Assembly: GCA_043778255.1 (NCBI GenBank)
Contig: JAYWGN010000040.1
Coordinates: 30,854 to 94,853, forward strand
DNA: 64,000 nt
DNA from: JAYWGN01 sp043778255
GTDB taxonomy: Bacteria; Bacteroidota; Bacteroidia; Chitinophagales; Chitinophagaceae
Reading direction: 5' to 3'
In this document: in pieces, positions 1 through 7,748 of the stretch
Position numbering within the stretch: the first letter of the stretch is position 1
Layout: each line of letters begins with the position of its first letter
Translations under genes and position numbers: made by a program
Notes under the pieces: generated by a model
What the model was told of the DNA's origin: nothing
Seen by the model: the letters and a program-made list of their open reading frames with translations, nothing else
Database searches by the model: none

Positions 1-271
1 CTATTGCATACTGTTCGGCAGGTAAGCCAAAGGCATCGTAACCCATTGGGTGTAATACATTATAGCCTTTTAGCCGTTTGTAACGGCTATAAATATCACT
101 GGCTATATACCCTAATGGATGCCCTACATGTAGCCCGGCTCCACTTGGGTAAGGAAACATATCGAGTACATAACACTTAGGTTTGGTGGTATCATTTTCT
201 ACTTTGTAGGCATTTGTAGCATCCCAATGTTGTTGCCATTTTTTTTCTATGTGGGTAAAGTTGTAATCCAT
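1..271 (-). CDS. leuS: Leucyl-tRNA synthetase, N-terminal part (cut by window edge)
   Basis: Charges tRNA-Leu with leucine in the cytoplasm. Only the first 90 codons are in the window, from the ATG at 271-269 running off the left edge. The translation begins MDYNFTHIEKKWQ and carries the class I synthetase HIGH-type signature PYPSGAGLHVGH, then HPMGYDAFGLPAEQ, which is diagnostic for bacterial LeuRS. It is divergent from ftsX, with a 389-bp gap between them. Family assignment is seen directly in the residues; nothing can be said about the editing or anticodon domains. Confidence 0.95.
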   Translation of the reverse strand, partial: MDYNFTHIEKKWQQHWDATNAYKVENDTTKPKCYVLDMFPYPSGAGLHVGHPLGYIASDIYSRYKRLKGYNVLHPMGYDAFGLPAEQYAI

Positions 272-354
272 TGTTGATTGTAGATTTGTGAATGGTTTTT
301 TTTAGTATTTATAGTTTTAATAATTAGGCCATTTTATTTAAATATTTCATTGCA

Positions 355-506
355 TTTGGGATTCCCGCACTAAGCGGGATACTATTCCACGAAAATCCTT
401 TTTTGCCGTTTTCTTGCAAAAAAGACATGCCTACCGGTAAGCAAATTGTAGTGGAAAGCCTAACACCGCCCTGTATTTTTTGGCGTGGTAACGCCCAAAA
501 ATAATA
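355..506. repeat. GC-richer structured intergenic stretch, probable dispersed Bacteroidota repeat
   Basis: Within the 389-bp gap between leuS and ftsX (272-660) this block is clearly richer in G+C than its AT-rich flanks. It contains a small hairpin (TCCCGC at 363-368 with GCGGGA at 374-379) and a longer-range pairing of TTCCAC (385-390) with GTGGAA (451-456). Read on the minus strand it resembles intergenic repeats I remember from many Bacteroidota genomes that contain GGGCGTT and AAAAGGAT blocks. That resemblance is from memory. The rest of the gap shows nothing beyond AT-rich sequence that must hold the two divergent promoters. Confidence 0.35.
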
Positions 507-660
507 AGGATAACAGTAGTAAATTACAAATATTTGTTAAATATTAATAGCCTTACCATTGCAGCAATTAAGCCTCTTTGCAAAGTTAACACAAAGCCAG
601 TAAAATGCCTTAAATTTGCAACAACAGAAACAAAATACTTACTTACTAAATTTAGATTAA

Positions 661-1548
661 ATGGCAGTTGTTGGAAAAAGTAATGCAGCAAAAAAAGGTA
701 AACCATCTTACTTTATGAGTATATTGGGAGTTACCATTGTACTATTTATATGGGGAATATTTGGATTAATATGGGTATATGTAAAAAAGTATAATCAAGT
801 AACTAGAGAAAAAGTATTGGTAGAAGTAAGCATAAGCGATGCTGCTGTAAGCACAGATGTAGAGGCTATAAAAAATATAATAAAGCAAAAGCCCTACATA
901 AACACCTTCAAATTTATAAGTAAAGAAGAGGCATTTGTAGCTGCTGCTGGCGATAAAAACATTGATTTTGATAGTACCGTAGTTGATGGTATGCTTAATT
1001 TTTTGCCCAATGAAATTGAGTTTACTGTTAAAAACCAATATGGTAATCCTGATACTTTAAATGCTATAAAAAGTGAATTATTAAATAGCAATAGCCTTAT
1101 AAGTGAAGTTCGTATACCTAAAGATGTGATTGAGAATATGAGTAGTTTTTTTGATGGTATTAAATGGTGGTTAATTGGCCTTGCAATACTGCTAAGCATA
1201 TTGGTAGTAATACTTATTGACAATACCATTAGGCTTGCTATGTATAGTAACAGATTTTTAATTAAAACCATGCAAATGGTAGGTGCTACACGTAACTTTA
1301 TAGTATTGCCAATGGATAAGCAGGCCATTATAAATGGTTTGATAAGTGCCTTAATTACCATATTATTGCTGTGTGCTGCAATACCACTAATAGAGCATAA
1401 TATACCCGATATGAGACCACTAAGAGATACCAAAATGTTTATTTGGTTATTTGTTGGTATATTGGCAATGGGCATAATAATAACCTTACTTAGCACACAC
1501 CGAAGTGTAATTAAATATTTGAAAATGAAATTGGATGACCTTTATTAA
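661..1548 (+). CDS. ftsX: Cell division protein FtsX (ABC transporter-like permease)
   Basis: FtsX pairs with the ATPase FtsE at the septum and relays ATP hydrolysis to periplasmic wall hydrolases. The 295-residue protein has the expected plan: a membrane segment at about 20-41, an extracytoplasmic domain at about 50-165, then three membrane segments near 169-188, 222-242 and 258-277. The motif MQMVGATRNFI (204-214) matches the conserved cytoplasmic loop of FtsX. ftsE is not in the window. The order ftsX, DUF3098, uppP is one I know from Bacteroidota, where truB often follows; here a BlaI cassette follows instead. Start ATG at 661 gives a normal length. Confidence 0.92.
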   Translation: MAVVGKSNAAKKGKPSYFMSILGVTIVLFIWGIFGLIWVYVKKYNQVTREKVLVEVSISDAAVSTDVEAIKNIIKQKPYINTFKFISKEEAFVAAAGDKNIDFDSTVVDGMLNFLPNEIEFTVKNQYGNPDTLNAIKSELLNSNSLISEVRIPKDVIENMSSFFDGIKWWLIGLAILLSILVVILIDNTIRLAMYSNRFLIKTMQMVGATRNFIVLPMDKQAIINGLISALITILLLCAAIPLIEHNIPDMRPLRDTKMFIWLFVGILAMGIIITLLSTHRSVIKYLKMKLDDLY

Positions 1549-1606
1549 TTGACAATTAATAATTGATAATTGACAATTTGAAGAATTAATAATTTGATAA
1601 TTTAAA
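1549..1606. repeat. Low-complexity TTGACAATTAATAATTGATAAT repeat
   Basis: The gap between ftsX and the DUF3098 gene is filled by alternating direct and inverted copies of the word AATTGACAATT / AATTGATAATT. Similar words recur in other gaps of this window (8041-8070, 32653-32712, 35606-35632), always between genes. This is seen directly; the function is unknown. Confidence 0.5.
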
Positions 1607-1618
1607 AAAATAAGTAAA

Positions 1619-1909
1619 ATGGCTACTACACAAAAAGCAACCACATCAACAAAAGCTACTAAGCAAGTGGCGGGTACATTATTTACCAAAAAAAACCGTA
1701 TATGGATGGCTGCAGCTGGTGCATTAATTATATTGGGTTTTATAACTATGAGTGGTGGCGTTAGTAGCGACCCAACCAAGTTTAATGCCGACGAAGTATA
1801 CAGTACCCTACGTATTACTGTTGCCCCAATACTAATATTATGTGGCTTAGGTTTGTTTGTATATGCCATTATGAAAAATGGTACTGATACATCAAACACT
1901 ACCAACTAA
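1619..1909 (+). CDS. DUF3098 family small membrane protein
   Basis: A 96-residue protein with a basic, Thr/Lys-rich N-terminus followed by two hydrophobic segments at about residues 30-48 and 66-84, separated by a short loop containing GGVSSDPTKFNADEVYS. This pattern and the position directly between ftsX and uppP match DUF3098, a Bacteroidota family with no known function. Co-location suggests a role linked to the envelope or division. It is probably co-transcribed with both neighbours (70 bp after ftsX, 35 bp before uppP). Confidence 0.75.
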   Translation: MATTQKATTSTKATKQVAGTLFTKKNRIWMAAAGALIILGFITMSGGVSSDPTKFNADEVYSTLRITVAPILILCGLGLFVYAIMKNGTDTSNTTN

Positions 1910-1944
1910 AATTTTTAAATATTAGCATTTAGTAAATTTAAATA

Positions 1945-2742
1945 ATGACTACTTTACAAAGTATTATAATTGGTATTGTTGAAGGTATTACTGAGTTTTT
2001 ACCAGTATCATCAACAGCTCATATGAAATTTGCAAACCCCATAGTTGGTATTAATGGTAAAGATGCTTTTGTTGAGATGTTTGAAATTGTAATACAACTT
2101 GCAGCTATATTGGCGGTGGTGGTTTATTATTTTAAAAAATTTACCAACTTTAAAAGCATTAGCTTTTACTTAAAATTAGTATTGGCTGTGTTGCCAGCAT
2201 TAGTATTAGGCTCGTTGCTCAAAAAGCCTATAGAAAAGGCTTTGGGTAACTTAACTTTTATAGCTGCTATAATGATATTGGGAGGTGTAGTGTTACTGTT
2301 TGTAGATAAATGGTTTACTAAACCTACTATTAACAAGGAGGAAGAAATAACAAATACCACTGCCGTAAAAATTGGCTTTTTCCAAGTACTAGCATTTGTA
2401 CTGCCCGGCCTTAGCCGTAGTGCTGCTACCATTATCGGTGGTATGAGTCAGAAGTTAACTAGAAGTGTAGCAGCCGAATTTTCTTTTTTTTTAGCCGTAC
2501 CCACTATGTTTGCAGCTAGTGTTAAAAGCGGCTACGATGCCTACTCCCACAACCATAATGTATTTGTAAATAGCAACCTTACAAGCCTTGTAATAGGCAG
2601 TGTGGTAGCATTTGTAGTAGCACTATTAAGTATGCAACTAATGGTGAATATTGTAAAAAAATTTGGCTTTAAACCCTTTGGTATATACCGTATAATTGCG
2701 GGTATAATAATGCTAGTACTTATATATACACAGATAATATAG
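1945..2742 (+). CDS. uppP: Undecaprenyl-diphosphatase UppP/BacA
   Basis: Dephosphorylates undecaprenyl diphosphate so that the lipid carrier for peptidoglycan and other surface glycans can be reused. The 265-residue, multi-spanning protein has the family signature near its N-terminus (EGITEFLPVSSTAH, about residues 13-26) and the second signature PGLSRSAAT around residue 155. Two usually invariant Gly positions are Ala here (STGH to STAH, SRSG to SRSA), which is worth noting though the catalytic Glu, Ser and Arg positions are present. It lies at the end of the ftsX-DUF3098-uppP group. Confidence 0.93.
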   Translation: MTTLQSIIIGIVEGITEFLPVSSTAHMKFANPIVGINGKDAFVEMFEIVIQLAAILAVVVYYFKKFTNFKSISFYLKLVLAVLPALVLGSLLKKPIEKALGNLTFIAAIMILGGVVLLFVDKWFTKPTINKEEEITNTTAVKIGFFQVLAFVLPGLSRSAATIIGGMSQKLTRSVAAEFSFFLAVPTMFAASVKSGYDAYSHNHNVFVNSNLTSLVIGSVVAFVVALLSMQLMVNIVKKFGFKPFGIYRIIAGIIMLVLIYTQII

Positions 2743-2851
2743 TACAGCATTTACACTTTACAGCTTATTTTTTTATTAAGTAGTAAAATGCTTAGGCTAC
2801 TATTTAGGCTACACCAAAATTATGTTAAATAAAATAATAACTATAAAAATA

Positions 2852-2883
2852 GTTGTATAACTAAATATTTAGTTATACCTTTG
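2852..2883 (+). promoter_or_regulatory. blaI promoter with overlapping 24-bp palindromic operator
   Basis: A perfect 24-bp palindrome (half-site GTATAACTAAAT, 2855-2878) runs into a canonical Bacteroidota -7 box TACCTTTG at 2876-2883; a GTTG at 2852-2855 sits 20 bp upstream as a weak -33 element. The BlaI-type gene starts 18 bp later. BlaI/MecI repressors bind such dyads as dimers, so this is best read as the operator through which the cassette represses itself. Palindrome and box are seen; the binding is inferred. Confidence 0.75.
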
Positions 2884-2901
2884 GTAAAATAATAATTACC
2901 A

Positions 2902-3264
2902 ATGGAACTTACCCGTACCGAAGAAAAAGTAATGCAAATATTGTGGAGGTTACAAAAAGCTTTTGTAAAAGATATAGTAGAGGCATTGGACGATGACCCC
3001 AAGCCTGCCTACACTACCATAAGTACTATTATAAGAATACTAGAACAAAAGGGATTTGTTAATTATATTGCTTACGGTAAAACACACCAATACTTTCCTG
3101 TAATTAGTAAAAACGAGTACCGACAAAAGAGCTTTAAAGATTTACTTAATAATTATTTTGAGGGGAAGCCCTCACAAGTACTATCGTATATGGTGCAGGA
3201 TAAAAGCCTTACTAGTAAGGAATTAGAGGCATTGAAGGCATTAATAAAACAACATAAAAAATAA
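2902..3264 (+). CDS. BlaI/MecI/CopY family transcriptional repressor
   Basis: A 120-residue winged-helix repressor. It opens with LTRTEEKVMQILWRLQKAFVKD, and contains PAYTTISTIIRILEQKGFV in the recognition-helix region (about residues 35-55), both typical of the BlaI/MecI family (Penicillinase_R). These repressors dimerise through the C-terminal helices and are cut by a membrane-bound M56 protease when a wall signal is sensed. The M56 gene follows after 4 bp, so they form one unit. A strong palindrome lies over its promoter. Here the pair has no beta-lactamase beside it; the neighbours are wall enzymes. Confidence 0.92.
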   Translation: MELTRTEEKVMQILWRLQKAFVKDIVEALDDDPKPAYTTISTIIRILEQKGFVNYIAYGKTHQYFPVISKNEYRQKSFKDLLNNYFEGKPSQVLSYMVQDKSLTSKELEALKALIKQHKK

Positions 3265-3268
3265 ACTT

Positions 3269-4786
3269 ATGTTACCTTTTTTTAATTATTTATTGCAAGT
3301 ATCGGCCTGGTTAGTACCCTTGTATTTACTTTATATTGTATTGTACAAACGGTTTACGTTTTTTGCTTGGAACCGATATTATTTATTAAGCATTGCCTTA
3401 GTAAGTTTTATATTACCACTAGTACATTATAATATTGTAACCGAACAAATTATAACAATTGCACCACAACCCGTACAGCAAATTATACCAAATACAAATG
3501 TGCCAAATGATGGTTTGGCAAATGCATATATACCCAACACAATTACTACCACTACTATAAATTGGCTATTGGTACTAACCATAATATATAGCATAGTAGT
3601 AGCCTTGCTACTATTAAAATTAGGTAAAGGGTTGTGGAGTATTAAAATGCTTATAAGAGCAGCCAAAAGCACTTGGACAGCTAACTTGAGTGTAGTACAT
3701 ACTACAGATAAAGTGCCACACTCTTCGTTTTTTCAATACATTTTTTTAAATGAAAAAACAAAAAATGGTATTGATATACAAAAAATAATATACCACGAAA
3801 TGCAGCATAATGAAAAACTACATACCCTTGATGTGTTGTACTGCGAATTGTTGAAAATAATATTATGGTTTAACCCATTTGTGTATTGGTACAAAAAAAG
3901 TTTGCAAGAAGTACACGAATTTGAAGTAGATGCCGAAATGACCAAAATGTATAATGAAGTAAGCTACGCCGAGCTGCTAGTAACCATTGCCAGTACAAAC
4001 AATAACACCTTAATAAACACCTTTAGTACACAACCCTTATTAACCCGACTCAAAATGATATTTAACCCAAAAACATACCCTATGAAAAAATTAAGTTTTT
4101 TACTTATAGTACCTGTAGTAGCAGGTTTGCTAATGGCTTATGGCAACATTAGTTTTAATACTGTAAATAAGTTTGTAAACAACAAACAACCACTCACTAT
4201 TGTAATAGATGCTGGCCACGGCGGTACTGATGCTGGTGCAATTGGTAGTAATACTAATGAAAAAACTATAAGCCTACAACTGGCTTTGGAACTACAACAA
4301 CAAGCTATAACAGCTGGTTATAATGTAGTAATGACAAGAACTACCGATACCCTAATTGCCCTTAAAGATAGGGCAACTATAATTGCTACTGCCAAAGCCA
4401 ATGCATTTATAAGTGTACACTTAAATGCTAGTGATAAAGATGCAATGCTTAATGGTGCTACTTATTATGTAAGTAATACTGTTGCAACTAATAATATTAC
4501 CTCATCCACCGAAATGGGAACTACCATAATGACTAGCCTTGCTAACTTAAAAGGATTGCAAGTAACTACTACACCGCTACAACGTAACACTGGCATATAT
4601 GTACTTAGTACTACCAAAGCTATACCAGCAGTACTGCTAGAGTGTGGTTACATTACTAATGCCAATGATAACAATTATATAAGCCAAACTGCTAACCAAA
4701 AGCAAGTAGCAATACAAATTGTAAATGGCTTAAACACCTACTTTAAACATACTACAACCGTTACAGACAAAGCTATACACGAATAG
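3269..4786 (+). CDS. BlaR1-like M56 membrane metalloprotease fused to an N-acetylmuramoyl-L-alanine amidase
   Basis: A 505-residue two-enzyme protein. Residues 1-270 form a BlaR1-type sensor protease: membrane segments at about 7-25, 37-54 and 98-117, the zinc motif HEMQH at 176-180, and the downstream acidic ligand region HEFEVDAE at 216-223. A further membrane segment (about 275-291) leads to a type 3 amidase domain at about 309-492 with all the expected zinc and catalytic residues: His317 (DAGHGG), Glu331, His384 (SVHLNAS) and Glu458 (LLECGY). By topology the amidase should face the periplasm. In BlaR1 this position holds a penicillin-binding sensor, so the amidase may serve as ligand binder, effector, or both. 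It follows the BlaI gene by 4 bp. Confidence 0.9.
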   Translation: MLPFFNYLLQVSAWLVPLYLLYIVLYKRFTFFAWNRYYLLSIALVSFILPLVHYNIVTEQIITIAPQPVQQIIPNTNVPNDGLANAYIPNTITTTTINWLLVLTIIYSIVVALLLLKLGKGLWSIKMLIRAAKSTWTANLSVVHTTDKVPHSSFFQYIFLNEKTKNGIDIQKIIYHEMQHNEKLHTLDVLYCELLKIILWFNPFVYWYKKSLQEVHEFEVDAEMTKMYNEVSYAELLVTIASTNNNTLINTFSTQPLLTRLKMIFNPKTYPMKKLSFLLIVPVVAGLLMAYGNISFNTVNKFVNNKQPLTIVIDAGHGGTDAGAIGSNTNEKTISLQLALELQQQAITAGYNVVMTRTTDTLIALKDRATIIATAKANAFISVHLNASDKDAMLNGATYYVSNTVATNNITSSTEMGTTIMTSLANLKGLQVTTTPLQRNTGIYVLSTTKAIPAVLLECGYITNANDNNYISQTANQKQVAIQIVNGLNTYFKHTTTVTDKAIHE

Positions 4787-4826
4787 TACAACAAAGTAAT
4801 ATAACCCCTTAAAAAGAGCCTTACTT

Positions 4827-5342
4827 ATGAAAGTGATACACACTACACTGCTATTGCTATGTACCTACATAAGCATAGCCCAAACCAAACCAATGGTACT
4901 TGCCAATACACTAGAGTTTGTAATGGAATACCCTGTAAACCCCATTACTAGTTATATAAGTACACACTTTGGCTATGCCAAAAATAGTACCACGTATTAC
5001 AATAACGAAAGCACTACAATAAGCACTGCAAAAAATTCGAAAGTATATTGTAATGTGGACACAGCAACGGTTACAAGTATATTAAATGATGAGGGTACCT
5101 CCATAATATTTTTGCGAAAACATAATTATATAATTGTATTGGCCAACTTAAAAAACACCAAAGTTGCCATTGGGCAATGTATAACTATGGGAACTACCAT
5201 AGGCGATATTGCTGTTAACGAAATGGATAAAAGTAAAGGATTGGTGGAGTTAATGTTATTTAAAAACAACAAGGTAATAAACCCCGAGTTGTATTTGCGT
5301 AAGGTGGTAAATAGTAAAAATATAGTTGTAGTAATGAAATAA
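4827..5342 (+). CDS. Secreted protein with a probable degenerate LytM/M23-like domain
   Basis: A 171-residue protein with a signal peptide (about 1-19, cleavage after SIAQ). Residues about 45-157 follow the order of an M23/LytM fold: FGYAKN, a short strand with NSKVY, IIFLRKHNYIIVLANL, VAIGQCITMGTTIGDI, and the closing KVINPELYL. The catalytic motifs HxxxD and HxH are absent (the HxH position reads VELML), as in EnvC and NlpD, which activate amidases rather than cut wall. It lies 40 bp after the M56-amidase fusion and is probably co-transcribed. The LytM assignment is my pattern reading; a structure prediction would decide it. Confidence 0.6.
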   Translation: MKVIHTTLLLLCTYISIAQTKPMVLANTLEFVMEYPVNPITSYISTHFGYAKNSTTYYNNESTTISTAKNSKVYCNVDTATVTSILNDEGTSIIFLRKHNYIIVLANLKNTKVAIGQCITMGTTIGDIAVNEMDKSKGLVELMLFKNNKVINPELYLRKVVNSKNIVVVMK

Positions 5343-5368
5343 ATTGCTAACTTTATATAAACAATAAA

Positions 5369-5599
5369 ATGAGACAATTAGCAGTAAATATAAGTGAAGC
5401 CGATTACAACAAATATAATTTGATGCAAAATGGAAACATCACATTTAATGAATTAGAAGAATTAATTACAATTGAATATGCAAAAAAAGCATTGCAAAAC
5501 TGTAATACTATTGCTATTAATAATGGATTAGACACTTTAACATTAGCAGAAATTAATGATGAAATAAATGCTGTAAGAAGTGGTAAAAGTAATAATTGA
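5369..5599 (+). CDS. Antitoxin-like small protein paired with PIN toxin
   Basis: A 76-residue protein beginning MRQLAVNISEADYNKY and ending with LAEINDEINAVRSGKSNN. The closing EINxEIxxVR pattern is typical of antitoxins that precede COG1569-type PIN toxins in Bacteroidota. Its last 20 bases overlap the start of the toxin gene, which implies translational coupling. It probably binds and masks the toxin and represses the pair, by analogy with type II systems; no DNA-binding motif was certain. Confidence 0.75.
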   Translation: MRQLAVNISEADYNKYNLMQNGNITFNELEELITIEYAKKALQNCNTIAINNGLDTLTLAEINDEINAVRSGKSNN

Positions 5600-6005
5600 T
5601 ACAAATATTATTATCTCTGCATTAATTACTAAAGGTTATCCTCAGCAAATACTAATCGAAATTGTATTTGCCAGAAAAGTAAATCTTTGTTTATCTAGTC
5701 CAATATTTGAAGAGTGGCTTGAGGTAGTTAATAGAGATAAGTTTAAAAAGAATGCACATTTTCAAACTAATGCAGAAATTTTTATAAATAAACTTTTAGA
5801 TTTAAGCACTTTTTATAGCCCTTCAATAAAAATTGATTTATTAAAGGACAAAAAAGATAATATGTTTTTAGAATTAGCATTAGAAGCCAATGCTGATTAC
5901 ATTATAACTGGAAATAGTAACGACTTTACATTATATAAATTTGAAGGTACTAAAATCCTTTCTCCAAAAAGTTTTTATGAATTTGCACTAACCTCCCAAC
6001 TCTAA
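5580..6005 (+). CDS. PIN-domain toxin (COG1569-like ribonuclease)
   Basis: A 141-residue PIN protein, expected to cut RNA with metal ions held by acidic residues. Visible are the first acidic residue in VIIDTNIIISAL, the ILCE-like middle (SSPIFEEWLEVV), a conserved Asp-rich region (LKDKKDNMFLELALEANADYIITGNSNDF) and the closing ILSPKSF. All the acidic positions of an active PIN fold appear intact. The best start is the GTG at 5580, inside the antitoxin gene. Its last 18 bases overlap tail-to-tail with the XRE gene on the other strand. Confidence 0.85.
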   Translation: MVKVIIDTNIIISALITKGYPQQILIEIVFARKVNLCLSSPIFEEWLEVVNRDKFKKNAHFQTNAEIFINKLLDLSTFYSPSIKIDLLKDKKDNMFLELALEANADYIITGNSNDFTLYKFEGTKILSPKSFYEFALTSQL

Positions 6006-6224
6006 TTTTTTGTAAGCCTCATCGGTAACAAACTCTAATATATCTGCAGGTTGGCATTCTAATATTTGGCATATTAAATCGAGGGTTTCAAACCGTATGG
6101 CTTTGGCTTTGTTGGTTTTGAGTATGCTAAGGTTAGCCATAGTAATGCCCATACGGTTGCTGAGTTCCGTTAGGCTCATTTTGCGACGAGCCATCATTAC
6201 ATCGAGGTTTACTACTATAGGCAT
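5988..6224 (-). CDS. XRE/Cro-type helix-turn-helix regulator (YozG-like)
   Basis: A 78-residue single-domain regulator. The helix-turn-helix covers about residues 13-66, with MSLTELSNRMGIT and the recognition segment NLSILKTNKAKAIRF, and closes with CQILECQPADILEF, a common ending in the YozG/HipB-like subgroup. These small regulators are typically encoded beside DUF2975 membrane proteins, as here (4 bp after the DUF2975 gene). It likely controls this three-gene operon. Its 3' end overlaps the PIN toxin gene by 18 bp. Confidence 0.88.
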   Translation of the reverse strand: MPIVVNLDVMMARRKMSLTELSNRMGITMANLSILKTNKAKAIRFETLDLICQILECQPADILEFVTDEAYKKLELGG

Positions 6225-6228
6225 TGCA

Positions 6229-6852
6229 TTATATGGTTAGGTCGGTTTCTTCTTTGTATTGCTTGCCATGCAAAAGTAAGTTGATTATAAAAAAAATAAG
6301 GGCTGATAAGAAAAGATAATTCATTGCATTTTGGTACTGGTTACTTAATATGTAATTTACATTTTTTACATGAGCATATCGTTTTATTGCCATTATAAAC
6401 CAAAGAGTTTTAATTGGAAAAGCAAAAAATGAAACATACCCAATTTTTTTTAAAATATAAATTGACTTATTACTAAATACGGTTGATCCAATAACCGAAC
6501 GAATAAATAAATAAAAATAAATGAGTAATGCAGTTACTATTATAGTATCTATTGTAGTAGCTGTAAGTATTGGGGTATAAATATTGGTATAGCTAAAAAA
6601 TATTTTATCAATTAAATTAGTAGTAGGCAAATAACCTAATACAGTACCTCCTTGCAACGGAGCAAATTTTTTACTATCATAACTATTTACTAACCAACCT
6701 CCATTCTCATCATCACTAAAATTTAACAGAAAAAAAAATAAATTCATACCCATAAAGTAGAGTGGCAAATACTGCATTTTCTTAACTAATCTTAAGTCGT
6801 AATTTTTGTATTTGTTTTCGCCAATAAATAATTTTTTAAATAGTTGGTTCAT
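6229..6852 (-). CDS. DUF2975 family membrane protein
   Basis: A 207-residue membrane protein with hydrophobic segments near residues 30-45, 98-118, 135-155 and 176-194. The conserved close KQYKEETDLTI is the hallmark of DUF2975 proteins, which are encoded next to YozG-like XRE regulators. Function is unknown. It lies 17 bp after a second, longer DUF2975 gene and 4 bp before the regulator, so all three should be one transcript. Confidence 0.78.
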   Translation of the reverse strand: MNQLFKKLFIGENKYKNYDLRLVKKMQYLPLYFMGMNLFFFLLNFSDDENGGWLVNSYDSKKFAPLQGGTVLGYLPTTNLIDKIFFSYTNIYTPILTATTIDTIIVTALLIYFYLFIRSVIGSTVFSNKSIYILKKIGYVSFFAFPIKTLWFIMAIKRYAHVKNVNYILSNQYQNAMNYLFLSALIFFIINLLLHGKQYKEETDLTI

Positions 6853-6869
6853 AGTAATTTATTTTATAT

Positions 6870-7748
6870 TTAAATTGTTAAGTCAGCTTCTTGTTCCAAT
6901 TCCATTCCTCTTTTAAATACTGTATAAATAGAATATACTAACATACTCACCAAATAATAATACTTATTATCGTCCCAAAAGCTTTCCCAATTAAATTGTA
7001 AATGAGTTGAAAAATATTTATTAAAGTATAACCGTATTATGGCATGATAAAGTAGTGTTGTAAATGGAAAAATGCATATTAATTTATACAATTGATTGGT
7101 ATGTTTTACTGTAACCGCATCAAATGCTAACTTACGACCAATTAATACTAAAATAATATATACTTTTGCAAAACACCAAAGTAAAATTGAACCCACAAGA
7201 CAATAGTATAATAGGTTTATACTTATATTGTAAGTGTTATATTGTTTTAAAGTAATAGGTATTTGTACTGCTTGTTTATTTTCATTCCATTTGTATTTTA
7301 CTGTAACTAATTTGGGCGTATCATTTGAAAAAAGTCTAAATAACCAACCATTTTTCCCGTTATAATGAAATTGAAAATGTGCATCTAAACTATAACCATA
7401 AATATCAACGTAGTAAGGGTGTATAGGATCAAAGTATTCCCAATTATATGTTCCCCATTTATTTGAAGTATCCATATCACTAAAGCCAATAAGTCCAACT
7501 TTTGTAGAGTTAAAATAATCACCTAAATTCATTTTTTCTTCAAACTCTTGTTGAGATTTTATGCTATCAATTAAATGATTGCCGACTTTATAACTAACCG
7601 TATCATTTAATCTTATATCTTTTGTTAAATGCAATAAATCTTTGGGATGAGTATTGTATTTCTTTTGGTTGCAACTATTATACATTACTACAAAGTTTAA
7701 AAGGATGAAAATTCCAAATCCCCAGTATTTAGTTATCCATTTGCTCAT
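6870..7748 (-). CDS. DUF2975 family membrane protein, longer paralogue with extracytoplasmic insert
   Basis: A 292-residue protein: a membrane segment at about 9-24, then a roughly 150-residue hydrophilic region that should lie outside the cytoplasm, then several membrane segments, and the DUF2975-type ending FKRGMELEQEADLTI. The ending matches that of the next gene, so the two are paralogues despite little similarity elsewhere. It is the first gene of the XRE/DUF2975 operon. The insert could sense a ligand, but nothing in it is recognisable to me. Confidence 0.65.
   Translation of the reverse strand: MSKWITKYWGFGIFILLNFVVMYNSCNQKKYNTHPKDLLHLTKDIRLNDTVSYKVGNHLIDSIKSQQEFEEKMNLGDYFNSTKVGLIGFSDMDTSNKWGTYNWEYFDPIHPYYVDIYGYSLDAHFQFHYNGKNGWLFRLFSNDTPKLVTVKYKWNENKQAVQIPITLKQYNTYNISINLLYYCLVGSILLWCFAKVYIILVLIGRKLAFDAVTVKHTNQLYKLICIFPFTTLLYHAIIRLYFNKYFSTHLQFNWESFWDDNKYYYLVSMLVYSIYTVFKRGMELEQEADLTI

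Noticed and set aside
894..1496. 200-codon minus-strand open frame inside ftsX
   Set aside because: Antisense shadow of ftsX, which has clear family motifs and membrane pattern.
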